Shown: positions 46,536 to 56,407, numbered from the stretch's first letter. The stretch is DNA of 64,000 nucleotides from an uncultured Psychrobacter sp. (GCA_947495055.1 CANLXO010000001.1:62001-126000); one strand, 5' to 3'. Notes: generated by a model not told the origin, from the sequence alone. Numbers and translations: made by a program.

Positions 46536-47723
46536 ATGACATTTGCTGGTATTGCTGATTTTTTTAAGGAGATCATGCGTGATCTCTATACTAGCTTGTA
46601 TTTAGCAATTGGTGGCTCGGTAGAGGAGGACTCTCTTGATTGGTCCTCTCAAGTCGTTGATCTGGTCAGCACTGGTATCAAAATCCTAATACTGCTTGCG
46701 GTATTGGGGTTTTTTTATTGGCTGCTCATTTATTTGATTAAACACAACAAAGAGCGCATTCACCTAAGTGATCGCCGTGAAAAAATCATGCGCTCAGTAC
46801 TGCGCTATATTTGGATCGTGGCAAGTCTCATTGCTATTATGAGTCAGATTAATTTTGAACCTGCTACGGTAAAAGCCACTGCTAAGGCTTGCATTTGGGC
46901 GGGTATTTATTACGTACTCTGGACCTCATCAGGTCAAATTATTCATAGAGTGCTTCAGCATTATGGGCTAAACGCCTCCATTGAGCAGCTTCTTAAGAAT
47001 ATATTATCTGTCATCTTACTGGTGCTAGGTCTAGCCAGCGTCATGGCACAGTTTGGTTTTGATATTGTCTCACTGGTTGCAGGTTTAGGGATTGTCGGTT
47101 TGGCGGTTGGTTTTGCCGCGCAGTCTACGCTTGCTAATTTTATCGCGGGTATTACAATTTTGCTCGAGCAATCCTTTCAGGTCGGCGATTGGATCAATAT
47201 CAATGGTAATGAGGGGCGCGTAGTGGTCATAGCCCTGCGCACGACGCATATTTTGACTCGTGACAATATCACTGTAATTATTCCCAATTCCAACATGGCC
47301 TCCTCCGAGGTCACCAATTTGACCTCCAAGAACTTTGTGCGCTTTAACGTGCGCGTGCGTATCGCTTTTGAAGATGATATCAGTCAGGCACGTGAGCAAA
47401 TACTTGGGGTACTTACCGACACAGAAGTGGTACTCTCGCGTCCCGAACCCTCAGCGACTGTAGCTGAAGTTGGCGAATATGGCGTATTTTTTATCGTGCG
47501 CTTTTGGGTCAAACCCGCCTCAGTCGCCCGCATGCCCAAGATTAAAGAGGACATGCAAGAGCATATCAAAAATGCTTTTGATGCCGCTGGTATCTCAACC
47601 CCTTATCCGCACATGCGTCTGCTCATGCCAAAAGACGTTGACTACCCTATCCCGACCAAGCCTTTTGCGACAACGACGCAATCTATAGAGCCTGATGTCT
47701 CTTTAACCAAAGATAGTAAGTAG
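46536..47723 (+). CDS. Small-conductance mechanosensitive channel, MscS family
   Basis: The protein (395 residues from this ATG) has four or five membrane helices. The last is the pore helix with the glycine/alanine pattern VAGLGIVGLAVGFAAQSTLANFIAG, followed by the beta domain FQVGDWININGNEGRVVVI and TVIIPNSNMASSEVTNLT, and the alpha/beta C-terminal domain. It opens under membrane tension to release solutes during hypo-osmotic shock. The frame is open from a TTG at 46524, but the ATG at 46536 is more likely. Confidence 0.93.
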   Translation: MTFAGIADFFKEIMRDLYTSLYLAIGGSVEEDSLDWSSQVVDLVSTGIKILILLAVLGFFYWLLIYLIKHNKERIHLSDRREKIMRSVLRYIWIVASLIAIMSQINFEPATVKATAKACIWAGIYYVLWTSSGQIIHRVLQHYGLNASIEQLLKNILSVILLVLGLASVMAQFGFDIVSLVAGLGIVGLAVGFAAQSTLANFIAGITILLEQSFQVGDWININGNEGRVVVIALRTTHILTRDNITVIIPNSNMASSEVTNLTSKNFVRFNVRVRIAFEDDISQAREQILGVLTDTEVVLSRPEPSATVAEVGEYGVFFIVRFWVKPASVARMPKIKEDMQEHIKNAFDAAGISTPYPHMRLLMPKDVDYPIPTKPFATTTQSIEPDVSLTKDSK

Positions 47724-47880
47724 GCTTAGAGTATCTGATGTTACATCCACTCCTTTTTTTCTAAAAAACTGTGTTGTAAATTTGCTTTAACAACTACTCT
47801 TAAGCGATAACGCTTGATGTGTGATAAAATCGTCGGTTATCTTATTATTCTTTGATTCGCTTTTTTAGCCAGGTATCTGT

Positions 47881-50175
47881 ATGACCGAACCAACCGCGCC
47901 CGCCTCCATTCCAGTAGCATCAACGGAGCTATCTTACGATTTTATCATTACCTGTGCCGATGGCCTTGAGACGCCGCTGCAAACTGAGCTTGATAGCTTT
48001 GGTATTGCAAGCGATATCAAAAGCACTGGGCGTCTGACGGTAACGGGTACGCTACGTGACCTCTACACTATTTGCCTGTGGTCGCGTGTGGCGTCTAGAG
48101 TGCTTATGCTCATTAAGCGCAAAAACATCAATACTGAATACGATGTCGCAGAGCAGCTATATAGCCTCGCCAAGTCCGTCAATTGGACTGAGCAATTTAG
48201 CTTAGAGCAGACCTTTGCTATTCGCCTGTCTGTTGATAAGCGCGTAGCCGTCAGCCAGCAATTTGCGATGCTACGAGTTAAAGACGCCATTGCCGACACC
48301 TTTAATGAAGCTTTTGAGAGTCGTCCTAACGTCGATAGCAAAAACCCAGATTTTGCGATATTTGCAACTGTTAATGATAAGCAAGCTGAGCTGTATCTAG
48401 ATCTATCTGGTACTAGCTTGCACCGCCGCGGCTATCGCGTCGCTATGACCGACGCCCCGCTCAAAGAAAACTTGGCCGCCGCTCTACTCTATAGTGCAGG
48501 CTGGCACCAAAAAAACAACGATGGTACGCCTTTCTATAACGCTCTTGTAGATCCTATGTGCGGCTCGGGTACTTTTATTATCGAAGCCCTGCTCATGCAT
48601 TGTGATTACGCAGTCGGCATTGACAAAGCAGCGAATCAGTTTGGCTTTTATGAGTGGCAGCATCATGATGAGACGCTATGGCAGGCGATGATAGATGAGG
48701 CGCAAACTCGTCATTGCGAAGCGCTAGCTATTGCCCTTGAGCAGCCTGATACCTTGCCGCTTATCTTAGGGTTTGATGCGGATGCAGGCGCTATTATCGC
48801 CACCGAAAAAAATGTAATTGCAGCAGGTCTTCAAGACTTGCTGCCCCTACTCGATATCGAGACGCAGGCGCTGAATCAGCTCAAAAGCACGCTACGTCCT
48901 ATGGCGCAAGATGGTCGCTTGAGCAATTCTCTAATTATCACTAACCCGCCCTATGGCGAGCGCTTAGGTGAAGAGGATATGATAAGACCGCTGTACCAAT
49001 CATTAGGACTCATTATCCAAGATAGCTTCGCAGGTAGCGGTGTTGATCCTATGCTCGGTATTTTGGCCGCCAATGTCGAGCAAGTCGATATCTTACCGAT
49101 CAAAGAGCCGCAAACTCTACGCTGTCATAATGGTGCAATCACCGTTTATTTTCGCTACGGCAAACTGATTGCAGCGCAAGCAGGCAATCTGGTCAAACAG
49201 TTTGAGAAGCGCGAAATCGATGTCGAAGAAGGTCAAGACTTTATCAATCGCTTGCAAAAAAATCTGAGCAAACTCAAAAAACTCGCTAAAAAAGATAACG
49301 TTAGTAATGTACGCGTCTACGATGCTGATCTGCCAGATTTTAAGGTTGCCATCGACCTCTATGGCGATTACGCGCACGTACAGGAGTATGCGCCGCCCAA
49401 AACCATACCACCAGAAACCGCTAAAAAACGCTTTAATCTTGCGCTAATGGGTATTCGTGAGGTGCTTAATATCAACCGTGAGCAAGTCTTTATCAAGACT
49501 CGCGCCCGTCAATCTGGCAACGATCAATACAGCAAACAGGCCACTACTGAGAAAAAAGGTAAGTTCTATATCGTACGTGAAGACGACGCTTATTTTTATG
49601 TCAACTTTACCGACTACCTCGATACCGGCTTGTTTATCGATCACCGTAATATGCGCGCGCGTATTAAGGCTAATAGTCGCGGCAGATCGGTGCTCAATTT
49701 GTTTGCCTATACTTGTACTGCCAGCGTCCACGCTGCGCTTGCAGGTGCCAAAAAAGTCACCAGCGTCGATCTGTCGCAAAATTATCTCGATTGGGGTAAG
49801 CAAAACTTTGCACTGAATGGCTTAGACTTGAGCGGTAGTAAATACGCCTTTGTCGCTGCCGATATTTTTGAGTGGATCAAAGACAATACTGAGCAGTTTG
49901 ACGTTATCTTTATCGATCCGCCGACTTTTTCTAATTCTAAGAAGTTTCAAGGCACCTTTGATGTCCAGCGTGATCATGCTGCCTTGATCAATCGCGCGAT
50001 GAATCGTTTGACTGCTGATGGTGTGCTCTATTTCTCAAACAACTTTACCCGTTTTGGATTGGACGAGCAGTTGCTTGAGCGCTATGACATTACAGATATC
50101 ACGCATCAGACCATTGGCTTTGATTTTAATATCAAAAAACCTATCCATCAAAGCTTTGAGATACGTCAGCGCTGA
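47881..50175 (+). CDS. rlmKL: Bifunctional 23S rRNA m2G2445/m7G2069 methyltransferase RlmKL
   Basis: The 764-residue protein has a THUMP domain (about 20-170), an RlmL methyltransferase with VDPMCGSGTFIIEALL and the catalytic TNPPYGERLGEE (about 215-420), and an RlmK methyltransferase with VLNLFAYTCTASVHAA and the motif DPPTFSNSKK (about 480-764). This is the fused form usual in gammaproteobacteria. It modifies G2445 and G2069 of 23S rRNA. A ribosome binding site AGGT precedes the start. The ter cluster begins 128 nt downstream. Confidence 0.97.
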   Translation: MTEPTAPASIPVASTELSYDFIITCADGLETPLQTELDSFGIASDIKSTGRLTVTGTLRDLYTICLWSRVASRVLMLIKRKNINTEYDVAEQLYSLAKSVNWTEQFSLEQTFAIRLSVDKRVAVSQQFAMLRVKDAIADTFNEAFESRPNVDSKNPDFAIFATVNDKQAELYLDLSGTSLHRRGYRVAMTDAPLKENLAAALLYSAGWHQKNNDGTPFYNALVDPMCGSGTFIIEALLMHCDYAVGIDKAANQFGFYEWQHHDETLWQAMIDEAQTRHCEALAIALEQPDTLPLILGFDADAGAIIATEKNVIAAGLQDLLPLLDIETQALNQLKSTLRPMAQDGRLSNSLIITNPPYGERLGEEDMIRPLYQSLGLIIQDSFAGSGVDPMLGILAANVEQVDILPIKEPQTLRCHNGAITVYFRYGKLIAAQAGNLVKQFEKREIDVEEGQDFINRLQKNLSKLKKLAKKDNVSNVRVYDADLPDFKVAIDLYGDYAHVQEYAPPKTIPPETAKKRFNLALMGIREVLNINREQVFIKTRARQSGNDQYSKQATTEKKGKFYIVREDDAYFYVNFTDYLDTGLFIDHRNMRARIKANSRGRSVLNLFAYTCTASVHAALAGAKKVTSVDLSQNYLDWGKQNFALNGLDLSGSKYAFVAADIFEWIKDNTEQFDVIFIDPPTFSNSKKFQGTFDVQRDHAALINRAMNRLTADGVLYFSNNFTRFGLDEQLLERYDITDITHQTIGFDFNIKKPIHQSFEIRQR

Positions 50176-50200
50176 TAACCAAAACACCGTTAATGCTGCT

Positions 50201-50229
50201 TTGATTCGCCCTTTTTTTGTTGTTATGAT
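50201..50229 (+). promoter_or_regulatory. Sigma-70-type promoter for the first terD gene
   Basis: TTGATT (50201-50206) and TATGAT (50224-50229) are separated by 17 bp and lie 75 bp before the terD start codon. The spacer contains seven T. Confidence 0.6.
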
Positions 50230-50303
50230 AGAGCGTTACTGAATTATGATGATATTGATTCGATGTCAGTAAATACATTTATTCTAATAAAAAGGATGCC
50301 ACT

Positions 50304-50879
50304 ATGGCTTTATCATTAAATAAAGGCGGTAATTTATCGCTCACCAAAACTGATCCCAATCTAACCAAATTGCTGATTGGTCTTGGCTGGGACGAGCGCG
50401 CGACCTCTGGTGCCGAATTCGATCTTGATGCTAGCGTGTTTTTATTAAATACGGCGGGCAAGGTACGCGGTGATCATGACTTTATCTTTTATAATCAGCT
50501 CAAATCTGACAATGGCGCAGTCGAACACACTGGCGATAATCGCACAGGCGAAGGTGATGGCGATGATGAAGTGGTTAAAGTCAATCTGACCCAAGTACCA
50601 AGCGACGTTGACAAGGTGGTAGTGACTGTGACTATTCATGACGCTGCTGCTCGTAGTCAGAACTTCGGTCAAGTTGCCAACGCTTTTATCCGCGTCGTTA
50701 ATGAAGAGAGCGGCACTGAAGTGGTTCGTTTTGACTTAGCAGAGGACTATTCTGTCGAAACCGCGATGGTATTTGGTGAAGTGTATCGTCACAATGGCGA
50801 ATGGAAGTTTCGCGCCGTCGGTCAAGGCTATTCAGGCGGCTTGCAAGCTATGTGTCAGCAGTACGGTGTTGATATCTAA
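50304..50879 (+). CDS. terD: TerD family protein (paralogue 1)
   Basis: The 191-residue protein is a standard TerD domain: [39 protein letters not shown], the acidic loop [12 protein letters not shown] at residues 78-89 that fits the calcium-binding loop of TerD proteins, and the C-terminal [19 protein letters not shown]. TerD proteins are calcium-binding beta-sandwich proteins linked to resistance to tellurite, phage and other stresses. A good ribosome binding site (AAGGA) precedes the ATG. It has its own promoter and terminator, so it is probably monocistronic. Confidence 0.95.
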   Translation: MALSLNKGGNLSLTKTDPNLTKLLIGLGWDERATSGAEFDLDASVFLLNTAGKVRGDHDFIFYNQLKSDNGAVEHTGDNRTGEGDGDDEVVKVNLTQVPSDVDKVVVTVTIHDAAARSQNFGQVANAFIRVVNEESGTEVVRFDLAEDYSVETAMVFGEVYRHNGEWKFRAVGQGYSGGLQAMCQQYGVDI

Positions 50880-50983
50880 TATAGCTTATCAATAGTTATT
50901 TAATCTAGCTGCTGGTCTTTATACGATATCGAGTGATGGTCTATTACTGATCGCACTTGTTATCGTATTTTTGTGTAACGACT

Positions 50984-51024
50984 TGCCAAATATAAGGTCA
51001 AGCACTTTATATTTGGCATTTTGC
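50984..51024 (+). terminator. Terminator of terD paralogue 1
   Basis: A perfect 12-bp stem TGCCAAATATAA/TTATATTTGGCA with an 11-nt loop, followed by TTTTGCC. Confidence 0.75.
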
Positions 51025-51090
51025 CACAATACATATAGCTAGATTTAGAACGTAGCGTCGACATCATTATTAGTATTCATTATTAAACGC

Positions 51091-51102
51091 TATATAATGG
51101 CT
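51091..51102 (+). promoter_or_regulatory. Promoter-like element upstream of the TerC-like gene
   Basis: The 12-mer TATATAATGGCT contains a perfect -10 box (TATAAT, 51093-51098); no good -35 box is seen. The same 12-mer occurs at 56408-56419 upstream of the ATP-grasp gene of the cluster. Confidence 0.5.
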
Positions 51103-51149
51103 TTTATGACAAAGCAGCATAAATAACGCAGCATAAATATTCGCGTTTC

Positions 51150-51178
51150 AAGGTGGCTTATTATAGTCACCTTTTTAT
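51150..51178 (+). terminator. Hairpin in the leader of the TerC-like gene
   Basis: The arms AAGGTG/CACCTT (12-nt loop) are followed by TTTATAG. The hairpin lies between the putative promoter and the start codon at 51250, so it could be an attenuator. It may also be a weak structure without function. Confidence 0.35.
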
Positions 51179-51249
51179 AGCTTAGACCTTTTAAGCGAGC
51201 GCTCAAATTTGACTTTTATAGTGCACTGTACAATCAGACAGGATGTGTC

Positions 51250-52350
51250 ATGAGACATTTTTATTTAGATTTTATCTTCACCGCTATTGCCTTGGCAGTA
51301 GCCGCTTGGTGGGGATATTCACATGGTGGTATCGGCGGGCTAATCGCTACGCTATCGATTACTGCTATTTTGGCAGTGATGGAGATCTCGCTATCTTTTG
51401 ATAACGCGGTCGTTAACGCCTCAGTGCTTAAAGGCTGGGATGAGTTTTGGAAGATGATCTTCTTGACCATCGGTATTTTGATCGCCGTCTTCGGTATGCG
51501 TCTGGTCTTCCCTATCGTTATCGTCGCAGTGACTGCTGACTTGGGTATGATGCAAGTTATCGATTTGGCATTGAACAATCCTGAAGAGTACTCAGCTCGC
51601 TTGATGGCGCATCATGCTGAGATTTCAGCCTTTGGTGGTATCTTCTTGCTTCTGGTATTTTTAAACTTTGTCTTTGATGACAAGGACATTCATTGGTTTG
51701 AGTGGCTTGAGAGCCGCCTTGCAAAGCTAGGTAAAGTCGATGCGATGAGTGTCTTTGTGGCGCTAATTGTGTTAATGATTGCCGTATCCTTTGCAGCAGA
51801 GACGCAAGCGGCTGCAGTATTGATCGCAGGAGTTTGGGGTATTTTGGTCTATTTGGGCGTTCAAGTTATCTCTGGAATGCTAGAAGGTGATCTTGAAGAA
51901 GAGCTAGATGAGCAAGGCAATAGTACCGGTCAAGCGACTAGCGCTATCATGCGCGGTGGTATTATCGGTTTCTTATATCTAGAAGTGCTCGATGCCTCAT
52001 TTAGTTTTGACGGTGTGATTGGCGCCTTTGCAATTACCAACGACGTTATCGTCATTATGTTAGGTCTGGCCATTGGTGCGATGTTTGTACGTTCAATGAC
52101 GATCTTTTTGGTCGATAAAGGCACGCTTGATGAGTTTATCTATCTTGAGCATGGCGCTCACTATGCTATCGGTGCGCTCGCCGTCATCATGCTACTGTCC
52201 GTCAAGTTCCATGTGCCAGAGCTGATCACTGGTCTTATCGGTATTGCCTTTATTGGTTGGGCGCTACTAGCCTCGCTTAAGCATCGTAAGATGGAGGCTC
52301 TGCTAAACCCTGCTGACGATGCTGACCCAAAGATTCGGCAGCTGGATTAG
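51250..52350 (+). CDS. TerC family integral membrane protein (DUF475)
   Basis: The 366-residue protein has about eight to nine membrane segments. Acidic and polar residues inside them match the TerC/DUF475 pattern: ILAVMEISLSFDNAVVNA near the start and YLEVLDASFSFDGVIGAFA in the second half, an internal repeat of S-F-D-N/G-A/V. TerC proteins are thought to move or sense metal ions and work with TerD proteins at the membrane. A CAGGAT ribosome binding site precedes the start. A strong terminator lies right after the gene. Confidence 0.92.
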   Translation: MRHFYLDFIFTAIALAVAAWWGYSHGGIGGLIATLSITAILAVMEISLSFDNAVVNASVLKGWDEFWKMIFLTIGILIAVFGMRLVFPIVIVAVTADLGMMQVIDLALNNPEEYSARLMAHHAEISAFGGIFLLLVFLNFVFDDKDIHWFEWLESRLAKLGKVDAMSVFVALIVLMIAVSFAAETQAAAVLIAGVWGILVYLGVQVISGMLEGDLEEELDEQGNSTGQATSAIMRGGIIGFLYLEVLDASFSFDGVIGAFAITNDVIVIMLGLAIGAMFVRSMTIFLVDKGTLDEFIYLEHGAHYAIGALAVIMLLSVKFHVPELITGLIGIAFIGWALLASLKHRKMEALLNPADDADPKIRQLD

Positions 52351-52362
52351 CAAAGTATTAAT

Positions 52363-52402
52363 AATAGGTTATATCGACACCGTTGATATAACCTATTTTT
52401 TT
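52363..52402 (+). terminator. Terminator of the TerC-like gene
   Basis: A perfect 13-bp stem AATAGGTTATATC/GATATAACCTATT with a 9-nt loop is followed by a run of T. Confidence 0.93.
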
Positions 52403-52685
52403 ACTCTGAACTTAGGGCAAAAGTCAAATAGCAGTATTTTTAATGTGCAGAAGTATCGTTAAGTTACAAGTGTAGTGTGTCTTAGTAAACATATAGCGTA
52501 TAGACAAAATTCGCCTTGCTTACTCGCTATGGGATTAGTATAGTAAAACGTAACCACACGCAGTTTTGACGTTCTTATATGATCTAAATGTAAGCAATTA
52601 GATTAAAGGATAAATACGAGAGTTCAAAACTATCTAGCGTCGTGTGTTCTATCTCACTTTAATTATAAAACCAAAGGACAATTTT
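52403..52685. other. Upstream region of terD paralogue 2
   Basis: About 280 bp without a gene. A TTGACG (near 52566) is present but has no well-spaced -10 box; the promoter could not be fixed. An AAAGGAC ribosome binding site precedes the ATG. Confidence 0.3.
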
Positions 52686-53261
52686 ATGGCTATTAGCTTA
52701 TCAAAAGGCGGCAACGTAAACTTATCAAAAGAAGCACCGGGCCTCACGAACATTACTGTTGGTTTGGGCTGGGATCCACGTGCCACCGACGGTCAAGAGT
52801 TTGACTTAGATGCTATCGGATTTTTGGTTGGCGAGTCAGGCAAAGTACGTAATGATCAGGACTTTATCTTTTTTAATAACTTAAAGTCAGATAATGGCGC
52901 GGTTGAGCACACAGGTGACAACCGTACGGGTGAAGGCGACGGCGATGATGAGCAAATCAAAGTCAATCTAGCCAGCATTCCTGCTGATGTGAGCAAAGTT
53001 GCGCTATGTGCTATTATTTATGAAGGTCAAAGCCGTAATCAGAACTTTGGTCAAGTTGGCGAAGCGTATATTCGTATCGTTAATGACAATGGTAATAGCG
53101 AGATTGCCCGTTATGACTTATCAGAAGATGGTAGCACTGAGACGGCGATGATCTTTGGTGAACTCTATCGTCACAGCGGCGATTGGAAATTCCGCGCCGT
53201 TGGTCAAGGCTTTAGCGGTGGTCTTGGACCATTAGCGTCTTCTTATGGCGTTAATGTATAG
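52686..53261 (+). CDS. terD: TerD family protein (paralogue 2)
   Basis: The 191-residue protein is very close in pattern to paralogue 1: [38 protein letters not shown], the acidic loop [12 protein letters not shown] at residues 78-89, and [19 protein letters not shown]. It should be a calcium-binding cytoplasmic TerD. The ATG at 52686 is chosen for its AAAGGAC ribosome binding site and alignment with paralogue 1, although the frame opens at 52644. A hairpin terminator follows. The two paralogues flank the TerC-like gene, so a duplication is likely. Confidence 0.95.
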   Translation: MAISLSKGGNVNLSKEAPGLTNITVGLGWDPRATDGQEFDLDAIGFLVGESGKVRNDQDFIFFNNLKSDNGAVEHTGDNRTGEGDGDDEQIKVNLASIPADVSKVALCAIIYEGQSRNQNFGQVGEAYIRIVNDNGNSEIARYDLSEDGSTETAMIFGELYRHSGDWKFRAVGQGFSGGLGPLASSYGVNV

Positions 53262-53305
53262 TCGCGGCTCTCTGATATTCTAATTCTTTAGAATAACTAT
53301 TTCAT

Positions 53306-53350
53306 AAGCTATCAAGGACGTCTCTTTACGTGTTTGGTAGCTTTAAAATT
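53306..53350 (+). terminator. Hairpin terminator after terD paralogue 2
   Basis: The arms AAGCTATCAA/TTGGTAGCTT (one T-G pair) enclose a smaller ACGT/ACGT stem and are followed by TTAAAATTATTT. Confidence 0.55.
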
Positions 53351-53422
53351 ATTTAGGGTTTAATATTTATACGTGAGCTTTAAGGCACACATCAAAATTA
53401 TCAGCATAAGGATAGGCAACTC

Positions 53423-54175
53423 ATGGCGGCGACATTTAGCTTAATTGGTACTATTGAACCCTTTTTGCATTGTAATCTAAAAAAGGGTGATTCAATTTAT
53501 TGCGAAGCCAATGCTATGGTGATGATGGAGTCCAACCTTGAGCTCAAAGGTAAATTGCAAGGCGGCCTTATGCAGTCGCTTATGCGCCGCTTTGCCAATG
53601 ACGAATCCCTGTTTCAACAGCAGATTGAGGCCACAGGCGGCGAAGGCGATTGTCTACTTGCCCCTACCCTTGACGGTGACATGCAAATTATCGATGTCGG
53701 CGCGCAGCAATATACGTTAAGTGATGGCGCTTTTGTCGCTGCACAAACAGGTGTCGATATTAGAGCCAATATTCAACGTAACCTTGGCGGCGCCGTGTTT
53801 GGAGATACCGGCGGCTTTATGGTCATGCAAACGCAAGGCAAAGGCCAAGTTGTCGTTTCAGGTTTTGGCTCCTTGTTTGAAATTGAGGTCACACCTGACA
53901 AAGACGTGATTATTGATAATGGTCATGTGGTCTGCTGGGACTCAAACCTTGAGTACAAACTCTCGGTCTCAACGAGCAAGAAAAAAGGCATCATGAGTAA
54001 TATTATCAATTCAGTCACTAGTGGCGAGGGCATGGTACTTAACTTTTCAGGCTCAGGAAAAGTCATCATATGCTCGCGTAATCGCGACAGCTATCAGGGC
54101 TGGCTACAAAGCATCTTGGGTAGTAGCTCAGGTGGACGCGGCGGCGGCGGTGGATTTTTAGATAATATTTTATAA
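53423..54175 (+). CDS. AIM24/TIGR00266 family protein
   Basis: The 250-residue protein matches the AIM24 family: SIYCEANAMVMMESNLELKG, the later GFMVMQTQGKGQVVVSGFGS, DNGHVVCWDSNLEYKLS and SGSGKVIICSRNR. It ends in a glycine-rich tail SSSGGRGGGGGFLDNIL. AIM24 proteins form a double-stranded beta-helix-like trimer; bacterial members are often found in Ter loci, with an unknown role, possibly at membranes. It has a good ribosome binding site (AAGGATAGG). The third TerD gene follows 75 nt later with no terminator between, so these two are probably one transcript. Confidence 0.92.
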   Translation: MAATFSLIGTIEPFLHCNLKKGDSIYCEANAMVMMESNLELKGKLQGGLMQSLMRRFANDESLFQQQIEATGGEGDCLLAPTLDGDMQIIDVGAQQYTLSDGAFVAAQTGVDIRANIQRNLGGAVFGDTGGFMVMQTQGKGQVVVSGFGSLFEIEVTPDKDVIIDNGHVVCWDSNLEYKLSVSTSKKKGIMSNIINSVTSGEGMVLNFSGSGKVIICSRNRDSYQGWLQSILGSSSGGRGGGGGFLDNIL

Positions 54176-54250
54176 CCTATTTTTTATATTTAAATAAATC
54201 TTTGCTTATTCGCGATTTATTCCACGCACACCTATTATAAGGATAACGAC

Positions 54251-54859
54251 ATGGCAGTTAGTCTACAAAAAGGTCAAAAGATCTCTCTAAGTAAAGAAGC
54301 AGGCGGCGAGCTTACCAAAGTCAAGCTAGGTCTTGGCTGGGATGTATTTCAAGGTCCTCAGGATAAAAAAGGCGGCTTCTTAGGTAAGTTGTTTGGCGGC
54401 GGTAGTGGCGGCGACTCTATCGATTTGGATGCGTCATGCATTATGTTCGATAGTAATAAGCAAGCGGTCGATGCCATCTGGTTTAGCCAATTACAGTCAA
54501 AAGACGGCAGTATCGTGCACACGGGCGATAACCGCACAGGCGATGGCGACGGTGATGATGAAGTCATCAATGTTGATCTTGCACGTGTGCCAGCTAATGT
54601 GGTCTCTCTCGTATTTACTGTCAATAGCTTCACCGGTCAAACGTTCGAGACGGTAGAGAATGCCTTTTGCCGTATCGTAAACGCCAATAACAATACTGAG
54701 GTCGCACGCTATAACTTATCATCACAAGGGACACATACGGCGATGATTATGGCAAAGGTTTATCGTCATAATAATGAGTGGAAAATGCACGCCATTGGCG
54801 AGACGGCCTCTGGTCGCACTTTTCATGACTTGATGCCAGCTATCACGCCGCATGCTTAA
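54251..54859 (+). CDS. TerD family protein with loop insertion (paralogue 3, TerZ-like)
   Basis: The 202-residue protein has the TerD frame (VSLQKGQKISLSKEAG, GLGWDVFQGPQ, VYRHNNEWKMHAIGE) and the acidic loop DNRTGDGDGDDE starting at residue 93. It differs from paralogues 1 and 2 by an insertion of about 15 residues before the DLD motif (KKGGFLGKLFGGGSGGD), a glycine-rich loop like that of TerZ-type members. A similar insertion occurs in the TerA-like protein encoded next door. It ends at a bidirectional terminator. Confidence 0.93.
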   Translation: MAVSLQKGQKISLSKEAGGELTKVKLGLGWDVFQGPQDKKGGFLGKLFGGGSGGDSIDLDASCIMFDSNKQAVDAIWFSQLQSKDGSIVHTGDNRTGDGDGDDEVINVDLARVPANVVSLVFTVNSFTGQTFETVENAFCRIVNANNNTEVARYNLSSQGTHTAMIMAKVYRHNNEWKMHAIGETASGRTFHDLMPAITPHA

Positions 54860-54889
54860 TGCTATTTATTTAAAGATTTATTAGAGTCA

Positions 54890-54926
54890 AAAAACCGCCC
54901 AGCGTTAATCGTTAGGCGGTTTTTGT
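54890..54926. terminator. Bidirectional terminator between TerD paralogue 3 and the TerA-like gene
   Basis: A perfect 10-bp stem AAAAACCGCC/GGCGGTTTTT with a 15-nt loop has T-runs on both strands and separates two convergent genes. Confidence 0.95.
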
Positions 54927-54974
54927 TAATGTGGACTGGTTTATCATGCTATTGCTTTACTTATGCTAAAGCGC

Positions 54975-56237
54975 TTACTTACTCCCCCGCTTCCAGCTAA
55001 AGCCCCAATTAAAAGCCTTGTCCATCTCTTGATGACCTTTAAAGTATTGGTTGATACGCTCAACATTGATACTGCCCTGCTGATTGACCAAGCGAGCAAT
55101 GGCGCACATTGGCGAGTTATTTGAGCCTTCAGTTAATCTGGTCTCGATTGGCGGCTGATCAGGCACATGAATGGTTACGACCCCGTCTGTTTGTGCCCAG
55201 TTTGGCGCGCCCTCATAAATGAAGGCAAAGATAAATACCTCTTCGATTTGCGCCCACTGCTGACCATTGATATCGAGCCACTCGCCGCCGCTGACTTGTC
55301 CGGTTCTATCATCAGCACGCAATAGGACATAAGGCGCAGATTGTAAACTACCAAAACGATTGCCCAAGGCTTGGATTAACGTTTTCTCACCGTTTTTGAG
55401 ATGAATCATCGCGCCAACGTCAAGATCAATACCACCTGATTTATGCTGCTTAAACAGATCACCCAGCAGCCCTTTTTTGGGCGCTTGCTTAGCGGTGTCT
55501 GGGCGCTGATTCCAATTTAAGTTGACTGATATTTTGCCAAAATCGTCGCGTTTTTTTAGATTAATACTGGATTGATTCTTGGTTAAGGTGATTTTGCTAA
55601 GGTTAATTGAAGGACTAGCGGGAATCGGTGGCGGTGTACTGGTTTGCGCGGCGCTACCTGCCTTTTGGGTGTTGATGGGCTTTTGGGTATTGATAGACTG
55701 GTTTTGGTTCTGGCTATGTGCTTGAACAGGTGCATCATCGCTGATTTCCACGCCGAAATGCTCAGACAAAGGTTTCAGGCCGCCCTCAAATCCTTGAGCG
55801 ATAAAGCGAAACTTCCAGCTGCCCTGACGACGATAACATTCTGCCAAGATAATCGCTTTTTCATTGCGACCGCTCGCGCTCAACTGACTAGTTAGTAGCA
55901 CTTGGCTACCTTGCAATACTTGAATATCGACATCGCCTATCTGTGCTAACGTCTGCGCACTTGAGAATGCCAAAGCAATCTTATCTATAGTTGCAGGCTG
56001 CGCGGGCAGATTAATGTCAAAGAATCCATCGCTGTCATGCCCTCGAAAGCTCACGCTACCATCATCACTGCGGGTCTGCCCATAAAATATCATGTCGCCA
56101 TCACCGCGTACTTTGCCCTCGGTCGTTATGCGGTAAGCGGCGCAATCGATCGCGTTTTGACTCAAGATACGAATGCTAATATTGTCTGTAGGTAGTGCTG
56201 CGTTAGCGCCAGCAACGAGTGTTTGCGGTTGGCTCAT
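54975..56237 (-). CDS. terA: TerA-like protein with two TerD-type domains
   Basis: The 420-residue protein has an N-terminal TerD-type domain (about 8-165, with GKVRGDGDMIFYGQTRSDDG and SWKFRFIAQGFEGG). A Gln/Asn/Pro-rich linker (about 170-210) follows, then a second domain (about 213-420) with ISVNLNWNQRP, the insertion KKGLLGDLFKQHKSGGIDLD and the ending KAFNWGFSWKRGSK typical of TerA. The acidic calcium loop DNRTGxGDGDDE is not intact in either domain. It is the only TerD-family gene of the cluster on the minus strand and is divergent from the ATP-grasp gene. An AAAGGA ribosome binding site precedes the ATG. Confidence 0.9.
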   Translation of the reverse strand: MSQPQTLVAGANAALPTDNISIRILSQNAIDCAAYRITTEGKVRGDGDMIFYGQTRSDDGSVSFRGHDSDGFFDINLPAQPATIDKIALAFSSAQTLAQIGDVDIQVLQGSQVLLTSQLSASGRNEKAIILAECYRRQGSWKFRFIAQGFEGGLKPLSEHFGVEISDDAPVQAHSQNQNQSINTQKPINTQKAGSAAQTSTPPPIPASPSINLSKITLTKNQSSINLKKRDDFGKISVNLNWNQRPDTAKQAPKKGLLGDLFKQHKSGGIDLDVGAMIHLKNGEKTLIQALGNRFGSLQSAPYVLLRADDRTGQVSGGEWLDINGQQWAQIEEVFIFAFIYEGAPNWAQTDGVVTIHVPDQPPIETRLTEGSNNSPMCAIARLVNQQGSINVERINQYFKGHQEMDKAFNWGFSWKRGSK

Positions 56238-56407
56238 GATTTATCCTTTATACGTAAGTATGATTTATTATGGTCTTATAGTAGCATGGATAAAGTTTAA
56301 TTTTTAGCCAGCACTTGACGACAACAAGCGTACTTTAATTAAGCTCAAAATTTTTACGTGAGCGATAGCACAATATTTGCATAATCATTTTTATCTCAGT
56401 GCATTTG

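Noticed and set aside
49444..49816. Two 119-codon frames overlapping rlmKL on both strands
   Set aside because: They lie wholly inside the RlmK part of rlmKL, whose motifs are intact.
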